Of a stretch of DNA of 64,000 bases, positions 1 through 13,300 are shown piece by piece. A program made the translations under genes and the position numbers. Origin of the DNA: Aristolochia californica (lineage: Eukaryota; Streptophyta; Magnoliopsida; Piperales; Aristolochiaceae); assembly GCA_029961685.1 (NCBI GenBank), contig JARWKL010000005.1, positions 45,520,211 to 45,584,210 on the forward strand. Reading direction: 5' to 3'. A model generated the notes under the pieces. That model worked only from the letters and a program-made list of their open reading frames with translations, searched no databases and was not told the DNA's origin. Each line of letters starts with the position of its first letter. The first letter of the stretch is position 1.

Positions 1-799
1 AAGGCCCATCCTTCCAGGAGCAACATAGTGTAACTTGCTTCCAAGCGAACAGATGTGCTCCAGGAGAATCATAAATTTTCCAAGTCATGAAATAAAGGTG
101 TGGCTGATCAACTACCTGACATTTTGTTTTATGGTACAAGCCTAGTTATAAGGAAGGGATCATTGGAAATGATGAAGACGAGTGATTTCCAAATCATTAG
201 GAGTTCTTGATATCCACTTATGCACCATCACATAACCAGTACAGTTGATACAGCCCAAAGTACAGTTACAGAGCTCGATATGTGGCCTAACTTCAAAAGC
301 AGATGAGGTCCACTAAGATCAATTTGAACGACTTGAAAAAGAATTTGTGAAGAAGAGACCTAAAAGAAACTTCGAAGAAAATATCATGGTATTGCTACGC
401 AAGCAGCTTCTTTTTAAGAAAGTTTAAATAATTTATCCATCACATTAGGCCAAGAAGTGGAAGGAAGTAATTTAGTCATTTGATTTCAATTGTCAGGTTA
501 TTTACTATCTCTGGTTCTTTTTTCTTTTCCTTTTGCTCTTAGTTAATAAGCCCATAAGTTACTAATTAAGATAATGCACCTCTATAATTTAGATCTCCCT
601 CATCTCGGTTACGAATTTTAAATGAAAACACTATTTTTCTCTCCAATCTCTAAATTCATTTCAGTCAAAGCTGGGTTTTTTTTTTTTTCAAATGGAGAAG
701 CTGAAATTATCAAACCCTAGGACAGAATTCTACCTTTCTAGGTTAGAGGCTTTTATTATTTTTGTCGAGAAAAGACTATTGTATTCAGAGCCAAAAGGC

Positions 800-1210
800 A
801 AAAAAATCAAGAAAGATCAAACAAGGGGATCCCCTACAATGAGAGATTGAAGGAAAATCTGCTCTTTAACAAGGGATTCAGCTAAACTATTAACTGGTCT
901 AGGAACAGGATGCCAATTACAGAAAGGGCTTGAAAAATCCTGAATTTTACAAAAACAACTCCAATGACACCAAGGGGAGTTTTTTCCACAAACACTAGCT
1001 AATGACACTTTTTGAATCCCCTTCAATCTGGAGTTGAAATCGGCTACGAAAGATATGAAGCCCTTGCATAAGAGTGAATAATTCAGCAGTTGTCAAATCC
1101 GAAACACCAATAGAACCTGCATAAGAGGCAAGAATCTGGCCAGATGAATCTCTAAACACTCCTTTGATACTCAAAGGACCAGGATTTCCAAGAGAAGAAC
1201 AGGTTAGAGG
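800..1210 (-). mobile_element. LINE 3' fragment (RNase H region), decayed
   Basis: On the minus strand, after frame changes, this reads as the RNase H domain at the end of a plant LINE ORF2. Visible pieces are the 'IEGDSKSVI' strand and, near 900, 'RPVNSLAESLVK' followed by 'LQSLIVG', which is the family's usual C-terminal helix and tail. Stops and frameshifts break it. It lies in the same orientation as the host TRS130 gene. Confidence 0.7.
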
Positions 1211-1904
1211 CTAGTTAAGGAGCAAACTAACCATTTTTACAGCTTTCCAACAGATCTAAAGTGCAAATTTGATCTGTAAAGTGTGTTATATATTCCACAC
1301 CTACATTGGTATGACTTCTAAGAACATGGAGATCACAATCTCCTTAGATGCCTGAATATTCCTTTGCCCATCACCTATACCGTTACAACTAATAAACTAA
1401 CCCATTGCATTCAACCAGAACCTTGAATTAGCCTCATGTCAACTATTACAAAAGTAGAATCTTTTTATTTGCTATAAGCTCCAAGGATTGGTGTCAACTC
1501 AAAAACATTTAAGCCACATAATTTCTTCTTTTCTGAATGATAGACAATTTGATCATAGAGAAGAGAAAATGTTAGGTGTTTCCCTATTATATGGGGTAAT
1601 TAGGTTCATGTCGGGTAAATTGAGTTTTATTAATATGAGGGGCAGCACAATCATTTTTTTCTTCGTAATATGGTCTTAAGGAGAGTTTTTTGTCAATAAA
1701 GAGAATGAAAAAGCTGGAGAACAGAGGTCACGTCCAATGGGGATAACACTCCTAATTGAGTGATCTCTGTTTCTTATTCAAGAAGAGATTTAGAAGGAGA
1801 TACTAGACTTCTTTTTGGATGATGGAAAATTGTATTTAAGAAAAACAAAGAATACAGAATACAGAAATAAGCTAACAGAGAATCATCAATGAAGATCTCG
1901 TATA

Positions 1905-2480
1905 AACAACAAGAAGTTGAAGGGAAATCCCTTCTTTAGCTAGAGATTCTGCCACAGTAGTTACTAAGCGATGGACATATTACCAAGTGGTGTGAAGTGA
2001 ATCAGTCAAATCCAACAATTGGAAAAATAGCCTATCAAATTTCACAGGAAGATCTGTCGTACCCTTAACCCAGGAAACTATAACGATAGAATCTCCTCCA
2101 ATAATAATAGGTAGTGAGAAATATTCCCTGAAAAAACGAATATCCTTGATCGCTGCTTTGACTTCTGCACTTGCTGAATATACTTTTCACCAATGGAACT
2201 AGAGCAAGTAAGGAGATAATGACCCTCCTGATTTCTGATGATTCCACCTATGCAAATAAATCCTAGATTACCTTTTGAACTCCCACTGAAGTTGAGTTTG
2301 AGAAGACCATAGGGAGGAGGTGTCCTGGCTTCCATCTGTATCACCCATGTGGGACGACATACAGCCAGGTTCTTCCAATTCAATCTCAAACTAGCCCAAG
2401 CGTAATATTTGAAATCATCACAATCTGAGCCCAAGAGAGAACTAATGGATTGACTTTTCAACAATTGCACCCATGTAGCT
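1905..2480 (-). mobile_element. LINE 3' fragment with a near-complete RNase H domain
   Basis: The minus-strand frame 2470-2078 carries 'PPPYGLLKLNFSGSSKGN', 'GFICIGGIIRNQEGH' and a following acidic segment, the start of a LINE-type RNase H (RVT_3). The domain continues past a frame break to 'VTTVAESLAKEG' near 1920-1960. The usual DGSS catalytic motif reads SGSS here, so the first catalytic Asp is lost. The element is 5'-truncated and dead. Confidence 0.75.
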
Positions 2481-2679
2481 GATCTTATTAAAGTTTTTTG
2501 TTGAAGAGTAGGTATGGAAGAGTCTTACATGACTCTCACAATAAGAAGTCACACAGAGCTAGAATTAATATGGTGGAGTCTAAGATGAGTCTCACAAGAA
2601 GAGGTCTCATATAAGAGTCTCAGTTAAAGGTATTTTAGTCATGTTAATCTTCTATTCATGTTAGGTTGTTCCCCTCTCG

Positions 2680-3077
2680 GAATTGCTGACTCGACCACTG
2701 CTGAGCTCTCCTGTCTCCTTCACAGCTTGCGAATTTTTTAGAACCGCTTCAGTGGTCCCCTATCATGGAGGGAGACTCCAAGATTGTCATCGGATGGTGC
2801 TCTACCTCATCTTTCTCACCCCATGGCGTCATTGGCTACTAATTTGTGCACTGAATTAGCAACACCCACACCCCCCCCCCCCTCTCTTCAATCTCTTGTT
2901 GTTAGGGGAGGTTTCCTTTGATAAAATCTTCTTTTTCCTTTGATGTAAATTTGGGATCCTTTGACATAGATTTTAGTTTGCTTATTATATTTGCCGTTCT
3001 TTTCTTTTCCTTTTGGATGTATTCTTTATAGCCCTTTTAGGCCTTTCAAAATTAATTTCACCATTCAAAAAAAAATT
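2680..3077 (+). mobile_element. LINE 3' fragment with A-rich tail
   Basis: The plus strand carries RNase H remnants: 'TAELS' near 2700, 'GDSKIVIGWC' near 2775-2810, and the GC-containing tail ending in 'LLLGEV'-like sequence near 2900. An A run at 3068-3076 may be the original poly(A). It has opposite orientation to the two upstream LINE pieces. It is fragmentary and not coding. Confidence 0.6.
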
Positions 3078-3079
3078 CT

Positions 3080-3470
3080 AGCATGCATATTATTAGTAAA
3101 TAGTAGAATAAAAATCCTATAAGGGGCATCTAAATTCCCAAATTTCTTTGTGTTTTTCTATTTTTGTTTTGTCTCCTAGCACATCTAGTCCCATCCCAAC
3201 TGTGCCAACCCAATAACTCTCCCCCTACTCCTTACTTGCCAAGTTTTTAGATAAGGTAGTGCCCTAGTTTAAGAGTGACAAAGAGAAAAGTTTCCTAGTC
3301 AAAGGATGCATATCATCAATAAATAGTAGAATGAGCGCCCTATGAAGGCCATCTAAGTTCCCCAAATTCTTTTGTGTGTTTTTCTCTCTTTGATTTTTCC
3401 CCAAGCACATTCCTCCTCTGCTGTGCCAGCCATATGCCTCTCTCTCTCTCCCTTCAACCCTTGCTTTCAA
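3080..3470. repeat. Diverged tandem duplication (about 225 bp unit, two copies)
   Basis: Copy one starts near 3080 (gcatgcatattattagtaaa) and copy two near 3304 (gatgcatatcatcaataaat). Both run through matching segments: 'aatagtagaat', 'catctaa-ttccc', 'tttgtgt-tttt', 'agcaca' and 'ctgtgcca'. The copies differ at many positions, so the duplication is old. Confidence 0.65.
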
Positions 3471-3772
3471 ACCTACATTAGGTCATCATTTAAAAAAAAA
3501 ACCTAGATTAGGTCTCTTCCTCAATCTTCTTTGAGATAGGTTCCTACCAGAAAATGCAATGAAATCACCACCCTACGGTACATGGAGCACGAAAGCAAGC
3601 GGGAAGAGAAGAGTCAGGTTAGTGTATAAGTCAAACAAAATCCAGACCATCAATCAAGATGTGGACCTCTGTGGAAATATCAGGCACCTCAACTGTAAAC
3701 ATTTTTTTTAGATGAATACTGTTAACATGAATGACTTATTTATCGATGTTTGAATCCAAAGGCATTGCATAA

Positions 3773-3968
3773 TGGGACTAAGTGGTGAGGTGGAATAGGC
3801 ATTTGTCTCAATAGCCAAATGGGGTACTCTAATGTGAAGTCTTGGGTTCAAGTCTCCCTAAGGTATGGAGACTAGTGTGTGTAATCAACATTCAAAAGAA
3901 TACATGCGAGTAACACCAACAAGCACTTCGACTGTGATCAGTAAACTCCAGCATTGAACAAAAAAAAC
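3773..3968 (+). mobile_element. Possible tRNA-derived SINE
   Basis: The head has a box-A-like segment (agtggtgaggtgg, 3781-3793). About 50 bp downstream is a strong box-B-like segment (gggttcaagtctccc, 3844-3858), which is the internal RNA polymerase III promoter layout of a tRNA. The unit ends with an A-rich tail at 3959-3967. I do not see a clear target-site duplication. A chance match or tRNA relic cannot be excluded. Confidence 0.4.
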
Positions 3969-4391
3969 TTGTAAAAAAGAATCAGGCTGAAGTTAGGCCA
4001 ATTTCTCCCAAACGACATGTCAAAATTAGGATCCTAATTCTTTCCTCAAGACAGAAGATCTGTCCAATCTCAAAACAATGAGGAAATATTCTCCTACAAC
4101 AATTTCACTCACTCTTACACAACTAGCATGAGCAAGCAAAGACGTGTATATGTATTGGAAGGTAGAATCATATTACCCACCAATAAATACAGCAGCAAAC
4201 TATAACGTTTTTTTGTAAACTATAGCTATTGCATGTCATCAACTTCACAGAAGAGCAATACAAAATTGCAAAGCAGTTCAAAATCAATATCACCTGCTTG
4301 AAAGACTGTTCATGCTAACCAGAGAAGTGAAACTATGTGCCAATGTCTCTTCTTTCTAAAGAGGACAATCACAAAGTTAAACAGAAAATAC

Positions 4392-7300
4392 CTGTAAAAG
4401 CAAAGTACCATCATTGCATTTATCTGTAAGGCGAGTGCTGACATGGAAAGGGTCAGTGAAATGCATAGCGACAGTCCTGCAAGGACAGTTAGGACAATTT
4501 CATGGCCAAATAAGAAAAGGGTGCTTCAATTATATTGTGAAAGGAAAAATCAAGACAGAAGCAATGTGCCTTTCAAACACTTGGTTATGAGATGTGCCAA
4601 ATTCCAGTTTCAAAGCAACTGTCCTCATTCCATCAACGACGCTCTGTTTCTTGAGATAATCTAAAAAACAGAATACCATTCAGAAGTCAGAGCATAAATT
4701 ATCAAAGTAAATTGAGGCTCCAAATAAGACAAGCATATAATACTTTTTTTCAACATGGCAGCTAATCCTTGAGATTCAAACCTGAAGAGGTTCCTCGGGC
4801 TAGCCTGTTGTCCACTGCAAGAACAGGAATCCACAACACAGAAGTTACGTTGCTTGCCCAATCAGGTAATCGTATTTTACCATTCTCAAGTGCTAATTGT
4901 GTATATTCTTTAGAAACATGAGATAAATTATCCTTCTTTCCATCTTTCAAGTCCTCAACATGAGTTCCATGCATTTTATTTGCACATTTCTCCAGTTCAA
5001 TCAAGCAAGACTCCTCAATTGTCAGCCCTGGACCGGTATCTATGTGCAAGATAGCACCTTTGAGAGAATAGTTAATGGGCATGACAACTAAACCAACCCA
5101 CTGAGGTTCATTCATTAGCAAAGCAGATGAAGTGGCTGCAGAAAGATCAACTAAAGGTCTTGGTTTGAACACCTAAGCAAAAGAGAAACCATCAAGACAA
5201 ATAGACACAATCCATGAGCAGTTTCTTTTTACATGTGACTATTTACAAAAACAAGACAACTAAAAGGCAGATGATTGCAGGAAAAATAAAAGGAGAAAGA
5301 AACTCAAAAAAAAAATCTCAAAAGCTTATTTTGTTTCTCATGGAGAGTTCAGAAGTAATACTTTTAATACTGGTTTAGTTGGCTTCTCGTAGCCCATGAA
5401 ATCATCACTATCTGGGGGGCCACCTTTGGAAAAACTATGAGATCTGAACCTTAAATGTCCAATCTGTCCTGTGAGGACTCCTAAAACATAGGATCCAGGT
5501 TTTTGCGGAGGCAGATCTAGAGTTATAGTGTTCCTCCCAGGCCTTATCATAGGAGCAGCAGAGCTTCTAATTGCCTGAAAATCCGAAGAGAAGATTTACC
5601 AACTTCATTAGTAGCCAAAAAAAACAAAACATATCCGATTACCAAAACAAAAAAAAGAAAAGCAGCCAAAATTGAGGTAAATTTAAAGAAACAACTACAA
5701 TCAATGAGTGACATTTGTAAGCAAAGAAATGGTACCTCAACACCTTCACCTTCACTTTCATCAGTACTAGATGTTGCTATCAGTGTGAGACTAAGAGACT
5801 CAAGAGCTATATCATCAGGGAACCCACTCCACACTGTCACCAACAATATACCGGGGTCCCCATCACATAATTCTAGTGGTGGACCAGGATTTCCAGAAAA
5901 TGTTATTAGTGATGACACATCAAGGGGTACAGGATGCTTCATTTCACCATGTGCAAGCCGCACAACCTCTAACTGAAATGATTGACGTTCTTTAGTAAAA
6001 AATAAACCTTTATCTAATGACAACAACCTCACACATGATGAGAGATAACCAGCTTCATCATTTAGCATCTTCTGGCACTCCGCAAGATTCGGGAGAACTT
6101 CTGCCAGTAGGTCTTGCCATCCTTCACCAGCATAAAGAGCACAAACTTTTTCATATGATTTTGCAGCAAGATCAAAATTTCCATGCTTATGGCAAACAGC
6201 TGCGATTTCTCCATCAAGAACCACCCCATGTCTTTTCCACCATGAGCAGTGGTAGTTATCTGCAGCACCTTTGGTTAACTCTAGATATTTTTGCTGGAAG
6301 AATCAACAAGCACTAGTTTCAGCCAATATTCAGAGAGGAAGAAATAACATAAAAGAATTTAGACTAAAGTCACTAAACAAAAATAACAGTGTAGCATGAC
6401 ATGAAGAAATTTACCTCAAATTCTTCAAGGGAAGAAAGCGGTTTCCACAATTCAGGATCAGATATTGTACGCTGCAATGAATATTCAGCAGCAACATAAA
6501 TTTCAGAAATTCTCATAGGGCGATCAAGTGGCAAAGCCATATTTTCTAAATTTCCTGGTCCAGAATTGATTCTTGTCACAGTGCTCAAGTGTGGTTTATT
6601 TGATGGAGACATCTTTGGATATCCATCCAAACCTGAGCTGCCACACATAAACAGGATCATTACTAAGAAAAACACTGGGAGGAGCACAAAATCAGAAAAG
6701 ATAATCAATAAATGGAAGCACCATCTGGTATGTTTACTTTGTCATTACCCATCAGTAGGACCTGGCCAGTTTTCAAATAACTCAAAGACATTGCCCGCTG
6801 AAAGAGAAGCCCTCCGCCGATTAGCCTCGCGAAGAAGTACAGAAGGCTCTAGGGGCAGAGGTTTCCTTTGGATACTGAAGTGCTTGACTCTGGGATTTGC
6901 TTGAAGAATCATCTGTAGAAAAAACTACGTATATTGACAAAACTTATGAAGAACAAATTTCAATTGACAGAAGTGAGTAACATGTTACTACAAACAAACA
7001 AAATATGGATGAGTTGACAACCACAAAAAGCAGCTTTGATGAGGACTACATTCTAATCTAAAATATGGATGAGTTGACAACCACATAAAGAAACATTTGT
7101 TGAGGACTACATGCTGATCTCAAATATGGATGAATTGACAACCACATAAAGTTGCCTTTGTTGAGGACTACATGCTAAAATTAGAACTTTTACACAAGCT
7201 TTACCACAACAATGGCCTTTTTTTTCATTTCAGAATGTTGATTACACACACACAATACCCCTTTGAGAAGCATCCCTCATTGTCAAGATTAACTGGAAAT

Positions 7301-10300
7301 CAGTGGCCTTTTTTAACAAATCATGCTTCTTTCCACTTTTCCCATAGGAATCATCCTCGATCAGTTTCCTGGAAGGTTGAATTCAACAGGTATCATGAAA
7401 GCAGTGAAGACCAGTGGAGGCATCTCTGGTCCTCTTCGCGTAGAGCTCAGACAATAAATTAAAACCCATCAAAGATCTTTTAGAACCAAAGACATAAAAT
7501 GGAAGCAGAGTCACCTGACAGCTAATTTATTTAGCCAATTGCTAAAGTGGGACTTTCTTTTTCTGTTCAAATCTGCTGCCTTCACATCCTTTTTGCAATC
7601 ACTTTCTTTTTTTAATCAAACACATTATTCACAAATCAACTATTTGAATATCTCTAGCATATTTAAAAAAAAGAAGTAAAGATCAAAATGGTCAAGGAAG
7701 TCGACACTTTTTTATGCTGGTCACTGAGACTAAATAAAAATAACAAATTAGATGGTCTATACAGTACATGCTATACAAGAAAACCTCTTTGTTTTCTTAT
7801 TATCATGGACACTGACCTTCTCTTTGGCTAACACTACAGACGAAGCATCAGGGGGGAGTGAAGGCCAAACCCCTGGCTTGGGCCAAGGTAGCATGCTTAA
7901 AGCTGCACTGCACAAGAAAGAGAGCTGCATTTAATATTGGAAAAAGTCCACTTTCCACAAAAGTAGTACCATACCGTAAATTGAGAAAGTGATGAAATTT
8001 CAGTATTTAACAGTACAAACTGCATAATGCCGTTAACATAAGAAGAAGCTAATTTTGTGCAAGAATACCATAAAGACCACAATTTATGGAAGCAACATAT
8101 GCTGATTGAAACTTCAGAGATTCGGTTTTATAGACAACACCCAGAAAATACCTGTTTACAGGACTCCGTTCGATGTCTATTCCATACCCAATAAGATACG
8201 CAAGCCTCATAAACTGTCAGATTAGAGGTAGTACCGATTAACAATCTCATACTGTAATATAGAAAAATGAAGTACATCAAAGAACATGGATCTGGGAAAA
8301 GAAGTTCAATATATTAGTATATGTTTAAAGAATAACTTCAAGTGCAACCCTCTGGTCTAAGAAGTTACTTAAACACTTGCCCTACAGAAATTATCTTAAA
8401 AGAGAAGATATAGAGTTATATCCCATATCTCCTTTGACCACTGTTGCTTAACCTACGGATTTAGAAATAAAAACACGTAGATTCCAGATCCAGGCAGCAT
8501 TGTGCCTGGCAGGAAAAAGAATAATAAAACAGATACTTAGTGGATGAAAGAAAAGAATAAATAGTCAGATTTTCAACAAAAAAAGAAAAGAAAAAATAGT
8601 CAGGAACTTTAAGGCATATAAAGTTTACCTTGATGCGGCTAAGTGAATAAAGATCCCCCTGAAGACGATAAAACTCCTTATCAAGGTTAGGTGCCACAAG
8701 TTCTCTATCATAGTGTGACGAGGTTGAGTTAATTAAAGCCAGACAAGCACTTATTATCCATACTTCCCGCATGCAAAAAGGTAGGGTATTCTGCAAATTG
8801 TGGCAAAGAGGCAGAAATAAATTTCTATAAGCGTAGGATAATGCCAAGCATCCCAAACAGTTTCCACAAAGAACATCATACTTCATGAAGTGCTAGCGCC
8901 TTTGAGAAGCTGATAATGAATGAATAGCCCCTGGATGCAACCTCAACTGGACGTTTAAGCTTAAACAGTAACTGTATAATGAAATTCAATAGTAAGCATA
9001 AATATGACAAAGGGAGTTGCCCAGCGACCATATGAATATAATGGCTACCATGCCCCCACAAAGACATGCAAAAAGATAAATAAATTCTTTTGTATTGAGG
9101 TGGCAGAGCATAAGGTAGACAAGAACCCAAATAGTCAATGTACTGACCTTAGATTGACAGGCAAACAAATATTGTCGAAATTCAAATTCCCTAAATGAAT
9201 CATCTTGAACAATCTGTGACAAAGGCTTGCATCCAGGCTTTAACAATGCTGCCTGATCATCTCCATGGTCCAATCCTCCGAAGTCTCTCTGTCTTACGGA
9301 CTGAGTGTTTGCTGCATTTGTTACTAAATAGTCAATAGTAACCAACAAATATCCCAACTCCCAACAAAGCACATACAGCTAATAGCACACATCCTTGCCA
9401 TGATCATCATCAGGAGAGCATTGAGAAAGAGATGAATTGAACATCCTGAATGATAAGGCTATCATATTAGTATATCTGGCAAGCAGATATGACCTGGCAG
9501 TATCAGACAATGCATGAACCACCATGTCAATCCGTATCGATTGATACGACCATCATAGAACCATTTCAGCCATATCCAAATCTGACATTTGCTGGTTCAC
9601 AGACTCATACATGCATCAATTTGTTGAACTATGTGAATGAAAGGAAGCAGTGGCTATTGACCAGAAATTTAACAGGCAACGCCTTCACATAGTCACTTAA
9701 CCACCATCAAAACTAGTCTGGCTTGAAAGTTCTAAGACATGTATGATGTTCAGGTTTGCTGTCTCTTTTACATGCAATACAAGCAGAAACAGATACATAC
9801 AAAAAAATAACAACAACTACCCAAACATAATCGAGAACATAAGCCTAAAGTTTTTGTCAAGTGTGAATAGATAGTTTTATGGTATAAAGGGCAGTTTGGT
9901 CAGATCACTTATAGGTTATCCACTCCATATTGTAACGGAGGGGAATAAATTTTTTTAGCTTGTGAAGGTTTTTTTAATGAGAATAATTTAATGAATACAA
10001 GGAGGGAGAAAGATCAGCCCTCAGAGGCAATTAATAGAGGAGGGAAGTGGTTAATAGCATGCTGCAGAAAATTTCTGGACAGTATGACACTTTTACTCCA
10101 GAAAATTTATCTCTCACTTTTTTCCCCTTAATCCAACTTCACAGTTATCACAGCATTTCGTGACAAACTAGAAACCAAAATAAGGAAAACTTTAAAAAGA
10201 TAACAAATTAAGAGCTTTTATGCAAATAAGCAAGGTATATGTCCTTCAAGTACCCGTCTCCAGATAGCAAAGTTCTAGTTCATCATATTCTCGCAATGAA

Positions 10301-13300
10301 TCTTCATGAAGATGAGCTATCTCAAACATGAAAGCCAAGCTCTCCTGCAACAGACAAATAGATTTATCTATCCAGACAAGTTGCTACAAAATAAATTTAA
10401 AACATGGCCAGATAGCACACGAAAGTTGAAAGAAAATAACCTTCAAAATAAAGAAGTTACAGAAATTCCAGACTGGCATGAAACGCTGCTCACTTAGCTT
10501 GCGAATTTCATCCTCATAGAATTGAATACGTCTATCTAAAGTGTTCCTAATAGATTCCACTATCTTAGAGTCCAAATCTTCCCAAAAGCTTGCCTCAGGA
10601 CCATGTATATCCAATTTGCAGCATCTACATAAGATTAACAGAATAAGAAAAAAGAATGAGCAGTTACACCTTGATACACAATTCAGCCAAGAAAAGTAGA
10701 CGCTAAAGCAGAAATTGAAATTTTACAATCAATAACCTTTCTCAAATATATATATATATATAAAGAAGTAGGAGAAAAAATCAGTATATCAGAATGGTTA
10801 AGAAAAGACTTCCATAAAGAAAGCTGCTCTGAGAAATTATTTTCGGGGATTGCTGGTTTTGGGGAAATTATTTCGGATTCATTTGGCAATCAATGTTTCT
10901 CTTATGCTGATCCGCTAGGCATATCTGATTCTACGACGGCTGAGCTTTATGACCTACTCAATGGGCTTCGCATTTTCAGAGACAATTGCAGTGGTCCCAT
11001 TCACATTGAAGGAGACTCAAAGGTGGTCATTGGATGGTGTGAACGTGCTTCCCCTCCTCCACGGCGCCATTAGGATATCTTTCGGGAAATTTTAGATTTT
11101 ACATCACTTCACACTTGTATTGGGTTTCACATTCTGATATCTGCAAATTCGGCTGCAGATGTGCTAGCCAAGTAGGGAGCATCCCTGAAATCTCTGGTTG
11201 TAAGGGAGTTGCTCCCTCTTCCTTTGTATTTTTTTTGTTTATATATAAATACATCTTTATCAAAAAAAAAAAATTATTTTCTGGTTTGGCTAGTTATCTC
11301 TAGACCCCCTTCAATTTTAAAAGAGCAAAAGATCCTTTCTCATTCAGCACAAATAAAGTAGCAAAATACAAACATTTAGTTGTCAGCAGGTGAGCAGTAG
11401 TTGGCTCTTCTGACAAGGTAGCATATACAGAATCATGTTAAAAAATGCAATGAGGAACTTTACGTCTGGTGTGATCTCTTTTTTTTAAATGGTCTCTGAA
11501 ACTACTTCATAAGAACTTACAGCTTTCTGAAAAACCTCCATCTTTGTGGTCGTCTAAATTAAATTTTATACACTAGGTAAATCCAGTAACTTAGGGATAA
11601 GGAGGGTGTGTTCAAAGGAAGAAGGGGCTCAGTATCAAAGTGTCCCAGGCACCATATGCTGAAGAATATATAGCAGTTGGTGGATCCATGTTCTTGCCAA
11701 GAAACTAGTTGATTGGGCAGGAATGGTGGACTTTTTTTTAAAGGGTAAAATATTGTTAAAGGAAAAAATTGAGAGGTGTATTGGAATCCAGTTACCGAGA
11801 TCAGCTAACTCTCTAGCTGACTCTCTTGCTAAGGATGGAGCCTCCCTCCAATCCCTTGTTGTAAAGGGAGTGCTCATTTGATTTGGTTTATATTGTTTGT
11901 CCTCTGAATAAATTATCATTTCACTCAACAAAAAGAGAATTGAAAATAGGCTGACATGGAAAGGTTGATTGCTTTCCAAGGCTGAGGCTTAACACTGGTC
12001 AAATCCCTAATTACTTTCTCTCTTATTCCATGTCCAGCAAGCATGATAAGAAAACTAGAAGCACTCTGTAGAGGATAAATTTAAAGTATCTTCTAGTTAA
12101 ATGGGAGGATGTATGTCAGAAGAAAGGAGATAGGAACTTAGGTACTAAAAGGCTTAAGTTTACGAATGAAGCCCTCCTTGCTAAATGGCTGTAGAAATTT
12201 CCCACATCTGAAGAACCTTCGTGGCAACAAGTTCTTAATGCAAAGTACGGTTTTGACTCCAACCGCTGGCTGTCATCTGACATCCCATCTTATAGGGCTT
12301 CGAACATCTAAAGAAAAATCTGCAACCATAAAACCAATTTCAGCCAGCACATAAGATTCCATATTGGAACAGGTGACTAAGTGGATTTCTGATCAGAAGT
12401 TTGGTGACACTCCTTGGAAGCTCAAATTTCCCAGGCTATATAACATTGTTCTAAATAAGGAGGTGGTAGTTCAACATATAAGAACGGGCAGGGGTCCCTC
12501 GGCCTCCTGGAATTTCGGGTTCAGAAGAGCATTGGATAAAAGGGAGGCAGAAGACATATTGGAATTGCTTACTTTGTTGGGAAGCTCTTATTTCTGAAAC
12601 CAATGTAGGGATGAGATTCTTTGCACTCTGACCCCTAAGGGAGATTTCTCCATATCATCTCTTTACAAAGTGCTCTTAGGGCCGGCAAGGCAGCCCGAAG
12701 CTCAAAAGATTAACCTATTTTGGAAATTCATGGAACCCCAAACTTTATATAAACTGCATCCCATAAAAAGATATTCACGTGTAATGAATTGCTGAAAAGA
12801 GGTTGCCTATCATCAGATCCCTGTGCAAGCTATGTGATGATGTCAAGGAAGAGATGGATCATTTATTGATGCATTGTCCTTCCAACCACAAAGTCTGGGG
12901 TTTTGTGTTTTGGCAGTTTGGTATGCAAGGGTGCTTTCCAGACTCTTATTCTGACTTCGTGCAGCAGAATTTATCTCAAAACCTGACTAAAGTGGGGCTG
13001 GTCCTCTGGAAATAGGCCATGGCAGCAGTTTCATGGTATTTGTGAGAAGAACAGAATAATAGAACACTCAATAACTCAGCCTCTTCAAAAGAATCTTGAT
13101 TATAAAATTCTGCAAGCTACTCTAACCTGGGCTGAAGCATATAAAGCTCTGCCCCCCATCCCCCTCTTGCTAATCCAGATGCATTGGAGAGCAGCATCTT
13201 CCTTTGGAGCTCCCCTTCCCCAAACTCTTCTTTCCTAGTCTCCCCTTCCATTGGGTTCCATCAAGCTCAACTTTGATGGTAGCTCCTTAGGCAATCCAAG

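Larger units (their letters stand above)
1..4391. other. Repeat-filled 3' intron of the TRS130 gene, running off the window
   Basis: The last TRS130 exon I can see ends at 4392 with a good GT donor. The roughly 240 C-terminal residues expected for the family are not recognisable anywhere to its left. The stretch instead holds LINE RNase H remnants, a diverged duplication and a possible SINE, each listed separately. I read it as one long intron whose next exon lies beyond position 1. The alternative is that the gene has lost its 3' end. Positions 1-780 show nothing I can assign. Confidence 0.6.

Noticed and set aside
1..420. A partly open minus-strand stretch that faintly resembled a retroelement polyprotein
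   Set aside because: The similarity was too weak to name a domain, and frame breaks are frequent.
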